Shown in pieces: positions 24,067 through 33,251 of a stretch of 64,000 nt of DNA. The notes beneath the pieces are model-generated. The model saw only the letters and a list, made by a program, of their open reading frames with translations, was not told the origin of the DNA and did no database searches. The DNA comes from JAAEPI01 sp964352625 (GTDB lineage: Bacteria > Bacteroidota > Bacteroidia > Cytophagales > Cyclobacteriaceae), in the NCBI GenBank assembly GCA_964352625.1, contig CAYGSD010000001.1, positions 466,170 to 530,169 of the forward strand. Direction: 5' to 3'. The translations under genes were made by a program, and so were the position numbers. Numbering within the stretch: the first letter of the stretch is position 1; the number at the start of each line of letters is the position of its first letter.

Positions 24067-25671
24067 CTAAAGCCCACTAATATCCTTTCCTTTCGGATAT
24101 TTCACATCAAAACTAATCTGTCTTTTGATTTGCTTGGCTGGGTTTACTTTCACCGTCCACGTTACCTCACCAGTGGTTGCATCCATTACACCTTCGTCAA
24201 GTTCCACATTCTCTACTTTGATATCGCCATTTCTCGACACAGGAATTTGATCCTGAATTTTCACGGTGATCGCCTTGCTCTTGTTGTTACGCACAATAAT
24301 CTCGTAGACCAATGTTTCCTTTTGATTCGTACCGATGGTTTTCTTAGAAGAAAGTTCAGTCAATTTCTTCCGTTCTATTGTGATCCCCGGATCATACCCC
24401 AGCGAAATGGGTAGGTTGTCGGAAGTCACGTTCGGGTTCATGTACGATTTGCCAACATACCCGCCTTCAAAGAAAATATTGATGGGGCCGGGAAGTAAAA
24501 CGAGCTCTCCCCAGTTCTTTGCCTTGGCCACTAAGAACACGCGGTTTCTGAGCTTAGGCACAGCCTGGTATTCATAGTCCGCCTCCACTTCTTGCGAGCG
24601 GATAGTGACCGTCAATGGCTTCTCGCCTGATGCAAGCGAATACGGCCTCTCCACAGCGTAGTTGGTGTACATGGTTTTGGTCTCGGAAGCCACAGCAATG
24701 TCATCGATCACAACCTCCTCCAGATACTCAGCCTCAGCCATCGGGGCGGACTGGCGCATGTCGTTTGATTGCATTTGATAAGCCGCCCCCACGGCTCCTT
24801 TTTTCAACATGTTTTGGTTGTAATAATTGAAATCCAAATACTGGGGATCCAGCTCAGGCTTGATAATGCCTGCCATTGGATTTCCGGTGGAGAGAGTCAA
24901 TTTCACATCTTTCCAATTCTCGCCTGTATTTTGCGTAATGATCGCTTTGTAGTTTAGTTCAAGCGGCTCATCCACATCTGCCGAGCGGACGTCATATTCT
25001 GCTCTCCAGCCAGCTGACGAAACCATGTAGATGATTTCAAGGTTGGCTTTAGTGGCGGCTTTAGCATCCACACTCACGACGATCTCACCAGAGTTTCTCC
25101 TAAACTGAGACGTGCGATCATTATATTGCGCCCTGAGTTTTCCAAGCTCCTCATTTTTGTTTTGTACTTCGCTTTGAATATCAAGAACCTCATTTGATAT
25201 AGCTCCGATTCTGGTTCGATAATAAGTCGATATTGACTTTAAATCTTCAAGACTCAGATTCTCCTGATTTCCTCCAATTCTTTGGTTTGCCTGCAATAGC
25301 TGTCTTTCAGATTCCAGCGCATTGATGCCATTGTTAAGTTTCTTAATCTCCAAACCAAGCGTCTCTATCTGATCTTTTATCTTCTTAAGGTCAGCCGGTA
25401 ATTCATTTTCATTGAGGAAATTTTGACGAAAGCTTATTCCCAAAATGGTCAAGTTACCTGTGCCACGAACTTGAATATTATTGGGGTCTACCAGCGTAGA
25501 AATGCCCGAAAAAACCAACTCTTGTTCACCGGATGTAAGCTCCAGACTCGCCATTCTCGTGACCTCTGCGCGCGTTTGGTAAACAGTGACAGATTTGACT
25601 TTGGAGGGTTGAATATTACTTAAAAGTGTGAAAGGAACGACGAGGGTTAAAATCAATATTAGCTTTTTCAT
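24067..25671 (-). CDS. DUF4139 / MuiA-type envelope protein
   Basis: 534 residues, signal peptide about 1-18. The N-terminal DUF4140 domain (VKSVTVYQTRAEVTR, about 25-100), a long coiled coil (about 95-195, ELKKIKDQIETLGLEI-like heptads) and the C-terminal DUF4139 domain starting near SSAGWRAEYDVRS are in the family order. A Gly/Met-rich insertion with EEVVIDD splits the C-terminal domain. Members are exported; the founding name is mucoidy inhibitor A but the mechanism is unknown. Confidence 0.85.
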   Translation of the reverse strand: MKKLILILTLVVPFTLLSNIQPSKVKSVTVYQTRAEVTRMASLELTSGEQELVFSGISTLVDPNNIQVRGTGNLTILGISFRQNFLNENELPADLKKIKDQIETLGLEIKKLNNGINALESERQLLQANQRIGGNQENLSLEDLKSISTYYRTRIGAISNEVLDIQSEVQNKNEELGKLRAQYNDRTSQFRRNSGEIVVSVDAKAATKANLEIIYMVSSAGWRAEYDVRSADVDEPLELNYKAIITQNTGENWKDVKLTLSTGNPMAGIIKPELDPQYLDFNYYNQNMLKKGAVGAAYQMQSNDMRQSAPMAEAEYLEEVVIDDIAVASETKTMYTNYAVERPYSLASGEKPLTVTIRSQEVEADYEYQAVPKLRNRVFLVAKAKNWGELVLLPGPINIFFEGGYVGKSYMNPNVTSDNLPISLGYDPGITIERKKLTELSSKKTIGTNQKETLVYEIIVRNNKSKAITVKIQDQIPVSRNGDIKVENVELDEGVMDATTGEVTWTVKVNPAKQIKRQISFDVKYPKGKDISGL

Positions 25672-25796
25672 TTGTGTGTATTTTGGGAGTAAGATTCAAA
25701 AAGCATCGAATTCCATAAAGATTTTTGAAAACATTAGCAAGTTAATCGGATAGTCATCCTTCGACAAGCCTGACTGCCGCTTGGCAAAGGGCACCC

Positions 25797-25857
25797 TTCG
25801 ACAAGCTCAGGGTGACACTTCTCGGCAAGCTCAGGGTGACACTTCTCGGCAAGCTTA
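25797..25857. repeat. 24-bp tandem repeat
   Basis: TTCGACAAGCTCAGGGTGACAC (22) is followed by TTCTCGGCAAGCTCAGGG plus TGACAC (24) and the start of a third unit TTCTCGGCAAGCTT. CTTCGACAAGCTCAGG is a common bacterial intergenic repeat motif. It fills most of the 273-base gap between two divergent genes. Confidence 0.65.
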
Positions 25858-25917
25858 TAACGGGGCATTCGATGAGCTTAGGTGATAAAATGCGTGGGAC
25901 TAGTATCTAAAGTCGGC

Positions 25918-25925
25918 TAAATTTG
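25918..25925 (+). promoter_or_regulatory. -7 element for the dehydrogenase gene
   Basis: TAAATTTG matches TAnnTTTG and lies 19 bases before the ATG at 25945. No TTTG -33 box at the right distance. Confidence 0.4.
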
Positions 25926-25944
25926 CTGCTCTAAATACCCCTCA

Positions 25945-27015
25945 ATGATTGTATCAGAAGAAAGACTATTTCAGTTTACCAAATCCATCCTTGCAGGAAT
26001 GGGCTGTCCGGAAGATGAGGCGCATCTTGGTGCAGCTGTGCTACTCAGCGCAGACCTCAGAGGGGTGGATTCGCACGGAGTGGCTCGGCTTTCAGGGTAT
26101 GTGAGGCTTCACGAAAAAGGTCGATTGAACCCAACACCAGACATCAAGGTGGTGCATGAAACACCAAGTACAGCGGTAGTCGATGGAGACGCTGGATTGG
26201 GACTCGTTGTTGGCCCAAAAGCCATGGAAATGGCCATAGAAAAAGCCATGAACGTGGGGACAGGCTGGGTGGCGGTGCGAAACTCCAATCACTACGGGAT
26301 TGCGGGCTACCACGCCATGAAAGCCCTGGAGAAAGACTGCATCGGATTTTCGTTCACCAATGCGAGCCCGTTGGTTTCACCCACCTTTGGAAAGGAGCGT
26401 TTATTAGGGACGAATCCAATTTGTGTGGCCATTCCGGCAGACAAACAGCCTCCGTTCGTTTTGGATATGGCCACTACCACGGCAGCAAATGGAAAGCTGG
26501 AAGTATTGCAAAGAAAAAATGAAGACGCTCCTCTTGGTTGGCTGGCAGATGCTGAGGGCAAAGTGATCACAGATTCGCACGGTCTGAAAAAAGGTGGCTC
26601 AATGCTGCCTCTGGGTGGTGACAGGACGCATGGCTCGCATAAAGGCTATGGACTTGGGGCTTTGGTGGATATTCTATCTGGGGTGCTCTCCGGAGCTAAC
26701 TATGGCCCTTGGGTGCCTCCGTTCGTTTCGTTCATTGATCCTCTGGATGAGAAGGTGGGAGACGGTCTCGGCCATTTCTTTGGAGCTATGAGGATTGATG
26801 CTTTTAGGCCGGCAAATGAATTCAAATCTCATATGGACAACTGGATTGAGCGATTCAGAAACTCCACGCCCATTGAAGGACAAGAGAAAGTCTTAATCCC
26901 CGGAGATCCTGAAAGAGAGATGACTGAAAAGAGAAAAAAAGAAGGCCTTCACTTACTGCCTGCGGTAGTTGAGGATCTACAAGCACTAGGTAAACAGTTT
27001 AAAGTAGAACTGTAA
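25945..27015 (+). CDS. Ldh-family NAD(P)-dependent malate/lactate-type dehydrogenase
   Basis: 356 residues of the Ldh_2 family (malate, L-lactate, L-sulfolactate or ureidoglycolate dehydrogenases), unrelated to the Rossmann-fold LDH. Family signatures: DLRGVDSHGVARL (about 36-48, with the catalytic His), VRNSNHYGIAGYHAM, LLGTNPICVAIP, LDMATTTAANGK and GSHKGYGLGALVDILSG. The exact 2-hydroxy-acid is not told by sequence. It is a single gene with its own promoter element. Confidence 0.92.
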   Translation: MIVSEERLFQFTKSILAGMGCPEDEAHLGAAVLLSADLRGVDSHGVARLSGYVRLHEKGRLNPTPDIKVVHETPSTAVVDGDAGLGLVVGPKAMEMAIEKAMNVGTGWVAVRNSNHYGIAGYHAMKALEKDCIGFSFTNASPLVSPTFGKERLLGTNPICVAIPADKQPPFVLDMATTTAANGKLEVLQRKNEDAPLGWLADAEGKVITDSHGLKKGGSMLPLGGDRTHGSHKGYGLGALVDILSGVLSGANYGPWVPPFVSFIDPLDEKVGDGLGHFFGAMRIDAFRPANEFKSHMDNWIERFRNSTPIEGQEKVLIPGDPEREMTEKRKKEGLHLLPAVVEDLQALGKQFKVEL

Positions 27016-27149
27016 CCCTGCGGAATTCTCATCTTTAAAAGGGTGGCGGAATAAATCCGGCAAGCCTTCAAAATCTTGGAATGCAGTACGGAGTTGATCT
27101 CTAATTCTATTAAGTAGGATTAGGGAATGAGCGTCGAAACAAGTCCTCC

Positions 27150-27695
27150 TTAGAAACCTACAGCAACACCCGCTCGAATGGAAAGTGGGCTCGCATATGG
27201 TGAAGGTTCCGTTTCATCGTACAGCACATTGTAGAGCGCCAAGAGAAAGAAACCTGCATTTCGCCCTAGGCTTTCTCTGTAACCTCCACCCAGCCAAAGC
27301 GCACTGTAGGTATCTCTAAAGGTTTGTAAATCTCCTGTACCAGGATCGGGAATTCCATTGGTGTATTCAAAACTTAATATTTCATACTCGGCATGGACGA
27401 TATACCTATCCTCAATTACGTACCGAGTAAAAGGGCCTCCACCGTAGTTACTGAATTTCAAATCAAAATCAGGGTAGCTTACATACTGATAGGTTGTTTG
27501 AAGACCAGCAGAAAATTCATCCGTGATTTTGTATCCAACCAATGGGCTTGCGCTAATAGAGGTGTAATCTGTCCCTATAGAAAGTCCGAAACCTCCACCG
27601 AAATAGAATTTATCGCCACCCCCTCCTCCTCTGTATTGAGCGGAAGCAATAGAGCAAACTCCAAAAAGTAATGTTAGGATTAAAAACTTTTTCAT
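27150..27695 (-). CDS. Outer-membrane beta-barrel protein
   Basis: 181 residues, signal peptide (ASAQ-YRG), then a Gly-rich start (RGGGGGDKFYFGGGFG) and alternating strands ending in the aromatic/apolar LSIRAGVAVGF, the usual C-terminal strand of a barrel. It is 12 bases downstream of the FtsB-like gene and read in the same direction. Function unknown. Confidence 0.75.
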   Translation of the reverse strand: MKKFLILTLLFGVCSIASAQYRGGGGGDKFYFGGGFGLSIGTDYTSISASPLVGYKITDEFSAGLQTTYQYVSYPDFDLKFSNYGGGPFTRYVIEDRYIVHAEYEILSFEYTNGIPDPGTGDLQTFRDTYSALWLGGGYRESLGRNAGFFLLALYNVLYDETEPSPYASPLSIRAGVAVGF

Positions 27696-27707
27696 AGCTA
27701 TGTGATT

Positions 27708-28010
27708 TTATTCTGTTTCTTCAACAATTATATAAACATCCTCACTATCCTTCTTCATCAAATATTTCTCTCTCGCTAATTTTTCCAACTGCTCCTCATC
27801 TGTCAGCAAAGCTTCACGATCATTCTTCACTTCCAGAATTTTGTCTTCGTAAAATTCCTTCGACTCCTCTAAATCTTTCTTTTTGGTAGATAATCTACTC
27901 TGGGTAAAGAGATCATTCGAATCGAAAATCAAGAGCCAAAGCAGAAAAATAACTCCAACAATGAAGTAGAAATTTTTAAACACTTTCGGCACTCGATCGA
28001 GGAAATTCAT
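27708..28010 (-). CDS. FtsB/DivIC-like septum formation initiator
   Basis: 100 residues: short cytoplasmic N-terminus, one membrane helix (about 15-32), then a coiled coil with the family end EEQLEKLAREKYLMKK. FtsB-type proteins link FtsL and FtsQ in the divisome and help activate septal wall synthesis. Placement right after enolase is the common bacterial order (eno-ftsB). The terminator after eno suggests partly separate control. Confidence 0.88.
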   Translation of the reverse strand: MNFLDRVPKVFKNFYFIVGVIFLLWLLIFDSNDLFTQSRLSTKKKDLEESKEFYEDKILEVKNDREALLTDEEQLEKLAREKYLMKKDSEDVYIIVEETE

Positions 28011-28049
28011 TGGTTAAAGTTAATAGAAAGCTCCAAGCAATATGCAAAA

Positions 28050-28087
28050 AGCCCCAAGCTACTCTCGAAAGAAAATGGCTTGAGGCT
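28050..28087 (-). terminator. Terminator after eno
   Basis: Minus strand AGCCTCAAGC pairs with GCTTGGGGCT (10 bp, one G-U) around an 18-base loop, followed by TTTTT. It lies between the eno stop and the ftsB-like start. Confidence 0.7.
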
Positions 28088-28106
28088 TCATCAAAGTATT
28101 GAAAAT

Positions 28107-29381
28107 TTACTTTGAAGGATATACGGCGACCTCACCGAGTTCCTCCTCAATACGTAAAAGTTGGTTGTATTTCGCCATTCTATCAGATCGTGAGCATGAG
28201 CCCGTCTTGATCTGACCAGCGTTAGTAGCTACCGCGATATCAGCAATTGTGCTGTCTTCGGTTTCACCTGATCTGTGTGAGACCACAGCTGTCCAGCCAG
28301 CCTTATGAGCCATTTCAATCGCCGCAAGGGTTTCAGAAAGTGTTCCGATTTGGTTCACTTTGATCAAGATCGAATTAGCAGATTTTTCTCTGATTCCTCT
28401 CTCTAGGAATTTCACGTTTGTGACCAAAAGATCGTCACCTACTAGCTGGCATTTGTGCCCAATCTTGGCAGTAAGCTTCGCCCAGCCTTCCCAGTCATTT
28501 TCATCGCAACCATCTTCAATACTATCTATTGGGTAGTTCTCAACCAATGATGCCAAGTACTCGACTTGCTCATCGTTGGTTCTCACCTTTCCTGACTCAC
28601 CTTCAAATTTTGTGTAGTCGTATTTTCCATCAGAATAGAACTCTGATGACGCACAATCCAATGCGATAGTGACTTCATCACCCGGCTTGTAACCAGCTTT
28701 CTTGATGGCTTCCAAGACACTTTCAAGCGCCTCTTCTGTACCTCCGGCAAAGTTTGGTGCAAATCCACCTTCATCACCAACGGCTGTGCTCAATCCTTTG
28801 TCATGAAGGATTTTCTTCAGGTTGTGGAAAATCTCAGACCCCATGCGCATGGCTTCTGTAAAATTTGGCGCTCCAACCGGTCGTATCATGAATTCCTGAA
28901 AAGCGATAGGCGCATCCGAGTGTGATCCACCGTTGATGATGTTCATCATGGGCACAGGAAGCGTTTTCGCATTGGCTCCCCCGATGTATCGGTACAAAGA
29001 TTGGCCAGTCTCCATGGCAGCTGCTTTTGCAACGGCAAGAGAAACGCCAAGAATGGCATTGGCGCCAAGCTTAGATTTGGTATCCGTTCCATCAAGCTCA
29101 ATCATCGCTTTGTCAATCAAAGCTTGCTCGTCTACCGGATAGCCTACAATCTCCGGCGCTATGATTTCATTCACATTCTCAACGGCCTTTAATACAGCCT
29201 TGCCCATGTAGTGATTTCCACCATCCCTTAATTCGACTGCCTCATTCTCACCAGTTGATGCCCCGGAAGGAACAGCCGCTCGGCCGATAAAACCATTAGT
29301 GGTCAGCACATCAACTTCTACGGTTGGATTTCCCCTTGAATCAAAAATTTGTCTTGCGTGTATGCTCTCGATTACGCTCAT
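28107..29381 (-). CDS. eno: Enolase
   Basis: 424 residues; 2-phosphoglycerate to phosphoenolpyruvate. All core motifs are present: ARQIFDSRGNPTVEVD, the GASTGE loop, catalytic GDEGGFAP, magnesium ligands in ALDCASSEF and IEDGCDENDW, GDDLLVTN, base lysine in LIKVNQIGT and the SHRSGETED signature. Starts one base after carA, so it is co-transcribed with a pyrimidine/arginine gene, a pairing that reflects chromosomal order rather than pathway. Confidence 0.98.
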   Translation of the reverse strand: MSVIESIHARQIFDSRGNPTVEVDVLTTNGFIGRAAVPSGASTGENEAVELRDGGNHYMGKAVLKAVENVNEIIAPEIVGYPVDEQALIDKAMIELDGTDTKSKLGANAILGVSLAVAKAAAMETGQSLYRYIGGANAKTLPVPMMNIINGGSHSDAPIAFQEFMIRPVGAPNFTEAMRMGSEIFHNLKKILHDKGLSTAVGDEGGFAPNFAGGTEEALESVLEAIKKAGYKPGDEVTIALDCASSEFYSDGKYDYTKFEGESGKVRTNDEQVEYLASLVENYPIDSIEDGCDENDWEGWAKLTAKIGHKCQLVGDDLLVTNVKFLERGIREKSANSILIKVNQIGTLSETLAAIEMAHKAGWTAVVSHRSGETEDSTIADIAVATNAGQIKTGSCSRSDRMAKYNQLLRIEEELGEVAVYPSK

Positions 29382-29382
29382 T

Positions 29383-30486
29383 TTATTTGGTTGTTAAAAG
29401 TTCTACAAAGTCATCAAACAAGTAGCGGGAGTCGTGGGGACCCGGACTTGATTCGGGGTGATGTTGCACTGAAAACGCAGGCCTATTTTTAAGTCTAAGC
29501 CCTTCGACTGTGTTATCATTTAGGTTTACATGGGTAAGCTCCGCCTCTTTAGACGCCTCCAACGATTCCATGCTCACGGCAAAACCGTGATTCTGGGAGG
29601 TGATTTCACTTAGACCCGTGTTTAGATTTTTTACCGGGCTGTTGAGTCCTCGGTGGCCATGGTGCATCTTATAAGTCTCCACCCCCACTGCTCTCGCTAG
29701 GAGTTGGTTGCCGAGGCAAATGCCGAACAAAGGTTTGTTAGCATTCAATATTTCTTTGACCGTGTCCACTGCGTAATCCATAGCCGCCGGGTCACCTGGG
29801 CCATTGGAGAGGAAATATCCGTCTGGATTCCATTCCTCGATTTCCTTAAACGTGGTTTTTGCCGGAAATACTTTTAAGTGGCAATTTCTTTCGGTGAAGT
29901 TTTTCAAAATTGAACGCTTCACTCCAAAATCGAGGACTGCCACCTTTTTACCGGTGTTTCCTTCGCCCAATTCGTAAGGCTCATTTGTGGTAACCACAGA
30001 TGAAAGCTCTAAGGAGGCCATGTCTGGCACTTTGGCTAACTCGGCCTTCAGGGCATTGTCATCAAATATTTCTGAGGAAATAATAGCGTTCTGAGCTCCT
30101 GCTTGCCGTATGTGACGAACCAGCTTTCTGGTATCAATGCCGCAAATTCCAACGGTGCCATTTTTCTCTAAGTATTCTTGAAGGGCTCCTTCAGCCTGAG
30201 TTCGACTATGACCGTTGCTAAATTCATTCACGACCAATCCCTTGATGGTGGTGCGAGAAGATTCATTCTCGGCTGGATGCACTCCATAATTACCGATATG
30301 AGAGGTTGTATTGACTATAATTTGTCCGTAATATGAAGGGTCGGTGTAGATTTCCTGATAACCTGTCATACCGGTATTGAAGCAAATTTCACCACCAGAT
30401 GTTCCTTCTTTTCCGATCGAAAACCCTTCGTATTTTGAGCCGTCTTGAAGGAGTAGGACTGCCCGCTTTTTGGTTGGTAACTTCAT
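29383..30486 (-). CDS. carA: Carbamoyl-phosphate synthase small subunit
   Basis: 367 residues from ATG 30486; glutamine amidotransferase subunit supplying ammonia to CarB for pyrimidine and arginine synthesis. The N-terminal CPSase_sm domain has FNTGMTGYQEIYTDPSYYGQ; the class I GATase domain has nucleophile Cys in FGICLGNQLLA and the His/Glu pair in QHHPESSPGP. A TTG three codons upstream is possible but less likely. carB is not in the window. Confidence 0.96.
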   Translation of the reverse strand: MKLPTKKRAVLLLQDGSKYEGFSIGKEGTSGGEICFNTGMTGYQEIYTDPSYYGQIIVNTTSHIGNYGVHPAENESSRTTIKGLVVNEFSNGHSRTQAEGALQEYLEKNGTVGICGIDTRKLVRHIRQAGAQNAIISSEIFDDNALKAELAKVPDMASLELSSVVTTNEPYELGEGNTGKKVAVLDFGVKRSILKNFTERNCHLKVFPAKTTFKEIEEWNPDGYFLSNGPGDPAAMDYAVDTVKEILNANKPLFGICLGNQLLARAVGVETYKMHHGHRGLNSPVKNLNTGLSEITSQNHGFAVSMESLEASKEAELTHVNLNDNTVEGLRLKNRPAFSVQHHPESSPGPHDSRYLFDDFVELLTTK

Positions 30487-30538
30487 CGGCGGCAAAAATA
30501 GGACAATCTCTTTGGATAGAGGTTCTTGAAATCAAAAA

Positions 30539-30562
30539 AGCCAACTCGAAATCGAGTTGGCT
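30539..30562 (-). terminator. Terminator of the ribosomal protein cluster
   Basis: AGCCAACTCGA and TCGAGTTGGCT pair perfectly around two bases, and on the minus strand TTTTTTGATTT follows. It lies 23 bases after the rplQ stop and before the carA start. Confidence 0.9.
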
Positions 30563-30584
30563 TGGTTCATAAAGTGTTTAAAAA

Positions 30585-31199
30585 CTATTTCTTATCTTCT
30601 TCCTCGGATGAATCCGCATCGTCACTTCCCGCGCTATCCTCTGTTGCATCCTCAGTAGTTGCCTCTACTTCCTTTGTAGTTTCATTAACGACTTCAGCCT
30701 CCTCTACCACTTCCACAGGAGCAACCTCCTCAGCAACAACTTCCTCAACAGGAGCAGCTTCAACCTTTGCTGTTTCAGACTTCTTACCGCCTCTTCTCGA
30801 TCTTCGAGATTTCTTAGCTGTTGTTTCTTGAAGAAGTAACTCGTTGTAGTCAACCAACTCCATCATGCACATGTCTGCATTGTCACCAAGACGGTTACCC
30901 ATCTTTATGATTCGAGTATATCCACCAGGTCGGTTAGCTACTTTCTCTGCTACAGAACCAAACAATTCTTGAACAGATTCCTTATCCTGAAGGTAAGAAA
31001 ATACCATTCTTCGTGAATGCGTGGTATCCGATTTGGCTTTAGTTATGATTGGCTCAATGTACTTTCTAAGTGCTTTCGCTTTAGCAACTGTCGTGTTGAT
31101 TCGCTTATACTTGATCAACGAAGATGCCATATTTGAAAGCATCGCCTCTCTATGAGAAGCAGTACGGCCAAGGTGATTAAATTTCTTACCGTGTCTCAT
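30585..31199 (-). CDS. rplQ: Ribosomal protein L17 with acidic tail
   Basis: 204 residues against about 120-130 in most bacteria. The L17 core is complete (MRHGKKFNHLGRTASHREAM to near residue 118). After a basic patch (KKSRRSRRGGKK) comes a tail of about 60 residues of only A, E, V, P, T, D and S. It is the last gene of the alpha operon, one base after rpoA, with a strong terminator downstream. The tail is likely disordered and strongly acidic, unusual for a protein beside the peptide exit site. Confidence 0.96.
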   Translation of the reverse strand: MRHGKKFNHLGRTASHREAMLSNMASSLIKYKRINTTVAKAKALRKYIEPIITKAKSDTTHSRRMVFSYLQDKESVQELFGSVAEKVANRPGGYTRIIKMGNRLGDNADMCMMELVDYNELLLQETTAKKSRRSRRGGKKSETAKVEAAPVEEVVAEEVAPVEVVEEAEVVNETTKEVEATTEDATEDSAGSDDADSSEEEDKK

Positions 31200-31200
31200 T

Positions 31201-32190
31201 TTATTCTTCCTCCAATTTGTATTTGGATAGATCCATTCCGAACGTCAATGACTTGTCAGAAACTAGTTGCTCTAACTCTGCCAACGACTTCTTACCGAAG
31301 TTTCGGAATTTCATCATATCGCTAATCTCAAGAGTCACAAGATCCCCAAGAGTTCTTACTTCAGCCGCCTTAAGGCAGTTGTAAGCTCTTACTGAAAGAT
31401 CAAGATCATTCAAATTAGTTTTCAATAGTTTTCTCATGTGAAGTAGTTCCTCATCTACTTGCTCAGGCTGACCAGCTTCGTGTGTATCCATGATCATATT
31501 TTGATCAGAGAACAACATAAAGTGTTGAATCAAGATGTGAGCTGCACTTTTAAGTGCATTTTCTGGATGAATAGAACCGTCCGTCTCAATATCTAGAATC
31601 AATTGTTCGTAATCCGTCTTTTGCTCAACTCGAGTGTTTTCGACGTGGTACTTCACATTTTTAATAGGTGTAAAGATTGAATCAATGGCTATGAAGCCAA
31701 TATTCTCATCACCCGTTTTATTATCGTCAGATGCTACGTATCCACGTCCTTTCTCAACGATCAATTCGATTTCAAATTTTGCTGCCTTATCAACATGAGC
31801 AATCACGTGATCAGGGTTCAATATTTCGAAAGAAGTTGTTGCCTTTGCTAAGTCACCTGCTTTTAATTCAGTTTGGTTTCCTACAGCAATAGTGATTTTG
31901 TTATCTACGGTATCCTCAAGTTTCTTGAAGCGCACCATTTTAAGGTTCAAGATGATCTCAGTGACATCTTCTACAACTCCCTCGATAGTCGAGAATTCGT
32001 GAAGAACACCAGGAATCTTAATTCCAGTGATTGCATAACCCTCTAAAGAAGAAAGTAGAATTCTTCTAAGCGCGTTTCCTACAGTAACTCCGTAACCTTG
32101 TTCCAGTGGTTTGAAAGTGAAAAGTCCGTGAAAATCATCGGCCTTTTCCATTACCACTTTCTCGGGCATTTGAAATGCGAGAATTGACAT
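31201..32190 (-). CDS. rpoA: RNA polymerase alpha subunit
   Basis: 329 residues. N-terminal assembly domain about 1-235 (FTFKPLEQGYGVTVGNALRRILLSS), linker, and C-terminal helix-hairpin-helix domain about 255-325 (LDLSVRAYNCLKAAEVRTLG and KSLAELEQLV) that contacts upstream DNA and activators. Between rpsD (22-base gap) and rplQ (1-base gap), the usual alpha operon order. Confidence 0.98.
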   Translation of the reverse strand: MSILAFQMPEKVVMEKADDFHGLFTFKPLEQGYGVTVGNALRRILLSSLEGYAITGIKIPGVLHEFSTIEGVVEDVTEIILNLKMVRFKKLEDTVDNKITIAVGNQTELKAGDLAKATTSFEILNPDHVIAHVDKAAKFEIELIVEKGRGYVASDDNKTGDENIGFIAIDSIFTPIKNVKYHVENTRVEQKTDYEQLILDIETDGSIHPENALKSAAHILIQHFMLFSDQNMIMDTHEAGQPEQVDEELLHMRKLLKTNLNDLDLSVRAYNCLKAAEVRTLGDLVTLEISDMMKFRNFGKKSLAELEQLVSDKSLTFGMDLSKYKLEEE

Positions 32191-32212
32191 ATCTATTTCT
32201 TTAGTTTAATGA

Positions 32213-32812
32213 TTATTTCGAGTACAATTCAACGATAAGTTGTTCTTTGATATTCTCAGGAATATCGTCTCTCAATGGAGCGCTCATAAACTTACCAGCC
32301 ATATCAGTGCCATCCCACTCCAACCAAGGGAATCCCTTTCTGTTGGCAAGACTTTCTGATATTGCCTGCAGTGACTTAGATTTTTCTCTAACTCCTACAA
32401 CGTCGTTTGGCTTAAGAGTGTAAGACGGAATGTTCACAACTTCACCATTTACAGTGATGTGCTTGTGTCCAACCAATTGGCGTGCTCCTCTTCTTGTGGG
32501 GGCGATACCTAGTCTATACACAGTGTTGTCTAGTCTTGACTCCAGTAATTGAAGTAAGATTTCACCTGTGATTCCACTCTTTCTTGAAGCTTTATCGAAG
32601 ATGTTCTTAAACTGACGCTCCAATACACCATATGTGTATTTAGCTTTCTGCTTTTCCATAAGCTGCACGGCATATTCCGACTGCTTTTTTCTTCTTCCAC
32701 GACCATGCTGTCCTGGAGGATAAGCTTTCTTCTGCAATGCTTTGCTATCACCAAAAATGGGCTCACCAAATTTTCTGGCTATCTTCGACTTAGGGCCTGT
32801 ATATCTTGCCAT
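32213..32812 (-). CDS. rpsD: Ribosomal protein S4
   Basis: 199 residues; one of the first proteins to bind 16S rRNA, and in E. coli the repressor of the alpha operon. N-terminal ARYTGPKSKIARKFGEPI, then the S4 RNA-binding domain (SRLDNTVYRLGIAPTRRGAR, GHKHITVNG). The N-terminal zinc-type cysteines found in some S4 proteins are absent. A 38-base gap precedes it. Confidence 0.98.
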   Translation of the reverse strand: MARYTGPKSKIARKFGEPIFGDSKALQKKAYPPGQHGRGRRKKQSEYAVQLMEKQKAKYTYGVLERQFKNIFDKASRKSGITGEILLQLLESRLDNTVYRLGIAPTRRGARQLVGHKHITVNGEVVNIPSYTLKPNDVVGVREKSKSLQAISESLANRKGFPWLEWDGTDMAGKFMSAPLRDDIPENIKEQLIVELYSK

Positions 32813-32850
32813 CTATTCTAAATCTTTATTTTACTTCGTTAAACTCAGTA

Positions 32851-33243
32851 CTAAACTCTTCTTCTTTTCGGAGGTCTGCATCCATTGTGAGGTAGTGGAG
32901 TAACGTCCTTGATAGAGGTTACTTCTATTCCCAAATTCTGGAGCGATCTGATTGCTGATTCTCTACCAGCACCAGGACCTTTCACAAATGCTTCCACTTT
33001 TCTCAAACCAAGATCGTACGCCTTCTGACCACAATCCTGAGCTGCTACCTGAGCTGCATATGGAGTGTTCTTTTTAGAACCCCTGAAGCCCATTTTTCCA
33101 GCTGATGCCCAAGAAATAACTTGTCCTTGGTTATTTGTAATGGATACAATGATGTTGTTGAAAGAAGCTTTAATGTGTGCTTGTCCAGTGGACTCCACAT
33201 TAACCACTCGCTTCTTTGCCTTATCTTTTCTTTTCTCTGCCAT
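32851..33243 (-). CDS. rpsK: Ribosomal protein S11
   Basis: 130 residues; platform protein near the mRNA exit of the 30S subunit. Motifs HIKASFNNIIVSITN, SAGKMGFRGSKKNTPYAAQ and the C-terminal PHNGCRPPKRRRV are all present. Eight bases after rpsM. Confidence 0.98.
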   Translation of the reverse strand: MAEKRKDKAKKRVVNVESTGQAHIKASFNNIIVSITNNQGQVISWASAGKMGFRGSKKNTPYAAQVAAQDCGQKAYDLGLRKVEAFVKGPGAGRESAIRSLQNLGIEVTSIKDVTPLPHNGCRPPKRRRV

Positions 33244-33251
33244 ATCAGATA

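Noticed and set aside
30526..30831. Ser/Thr/Ala-rich plus-strand frame opposite rplQ
   Set aside because: It is the antisense of the acidic, low-complexity L17 tail, which explains its composition.
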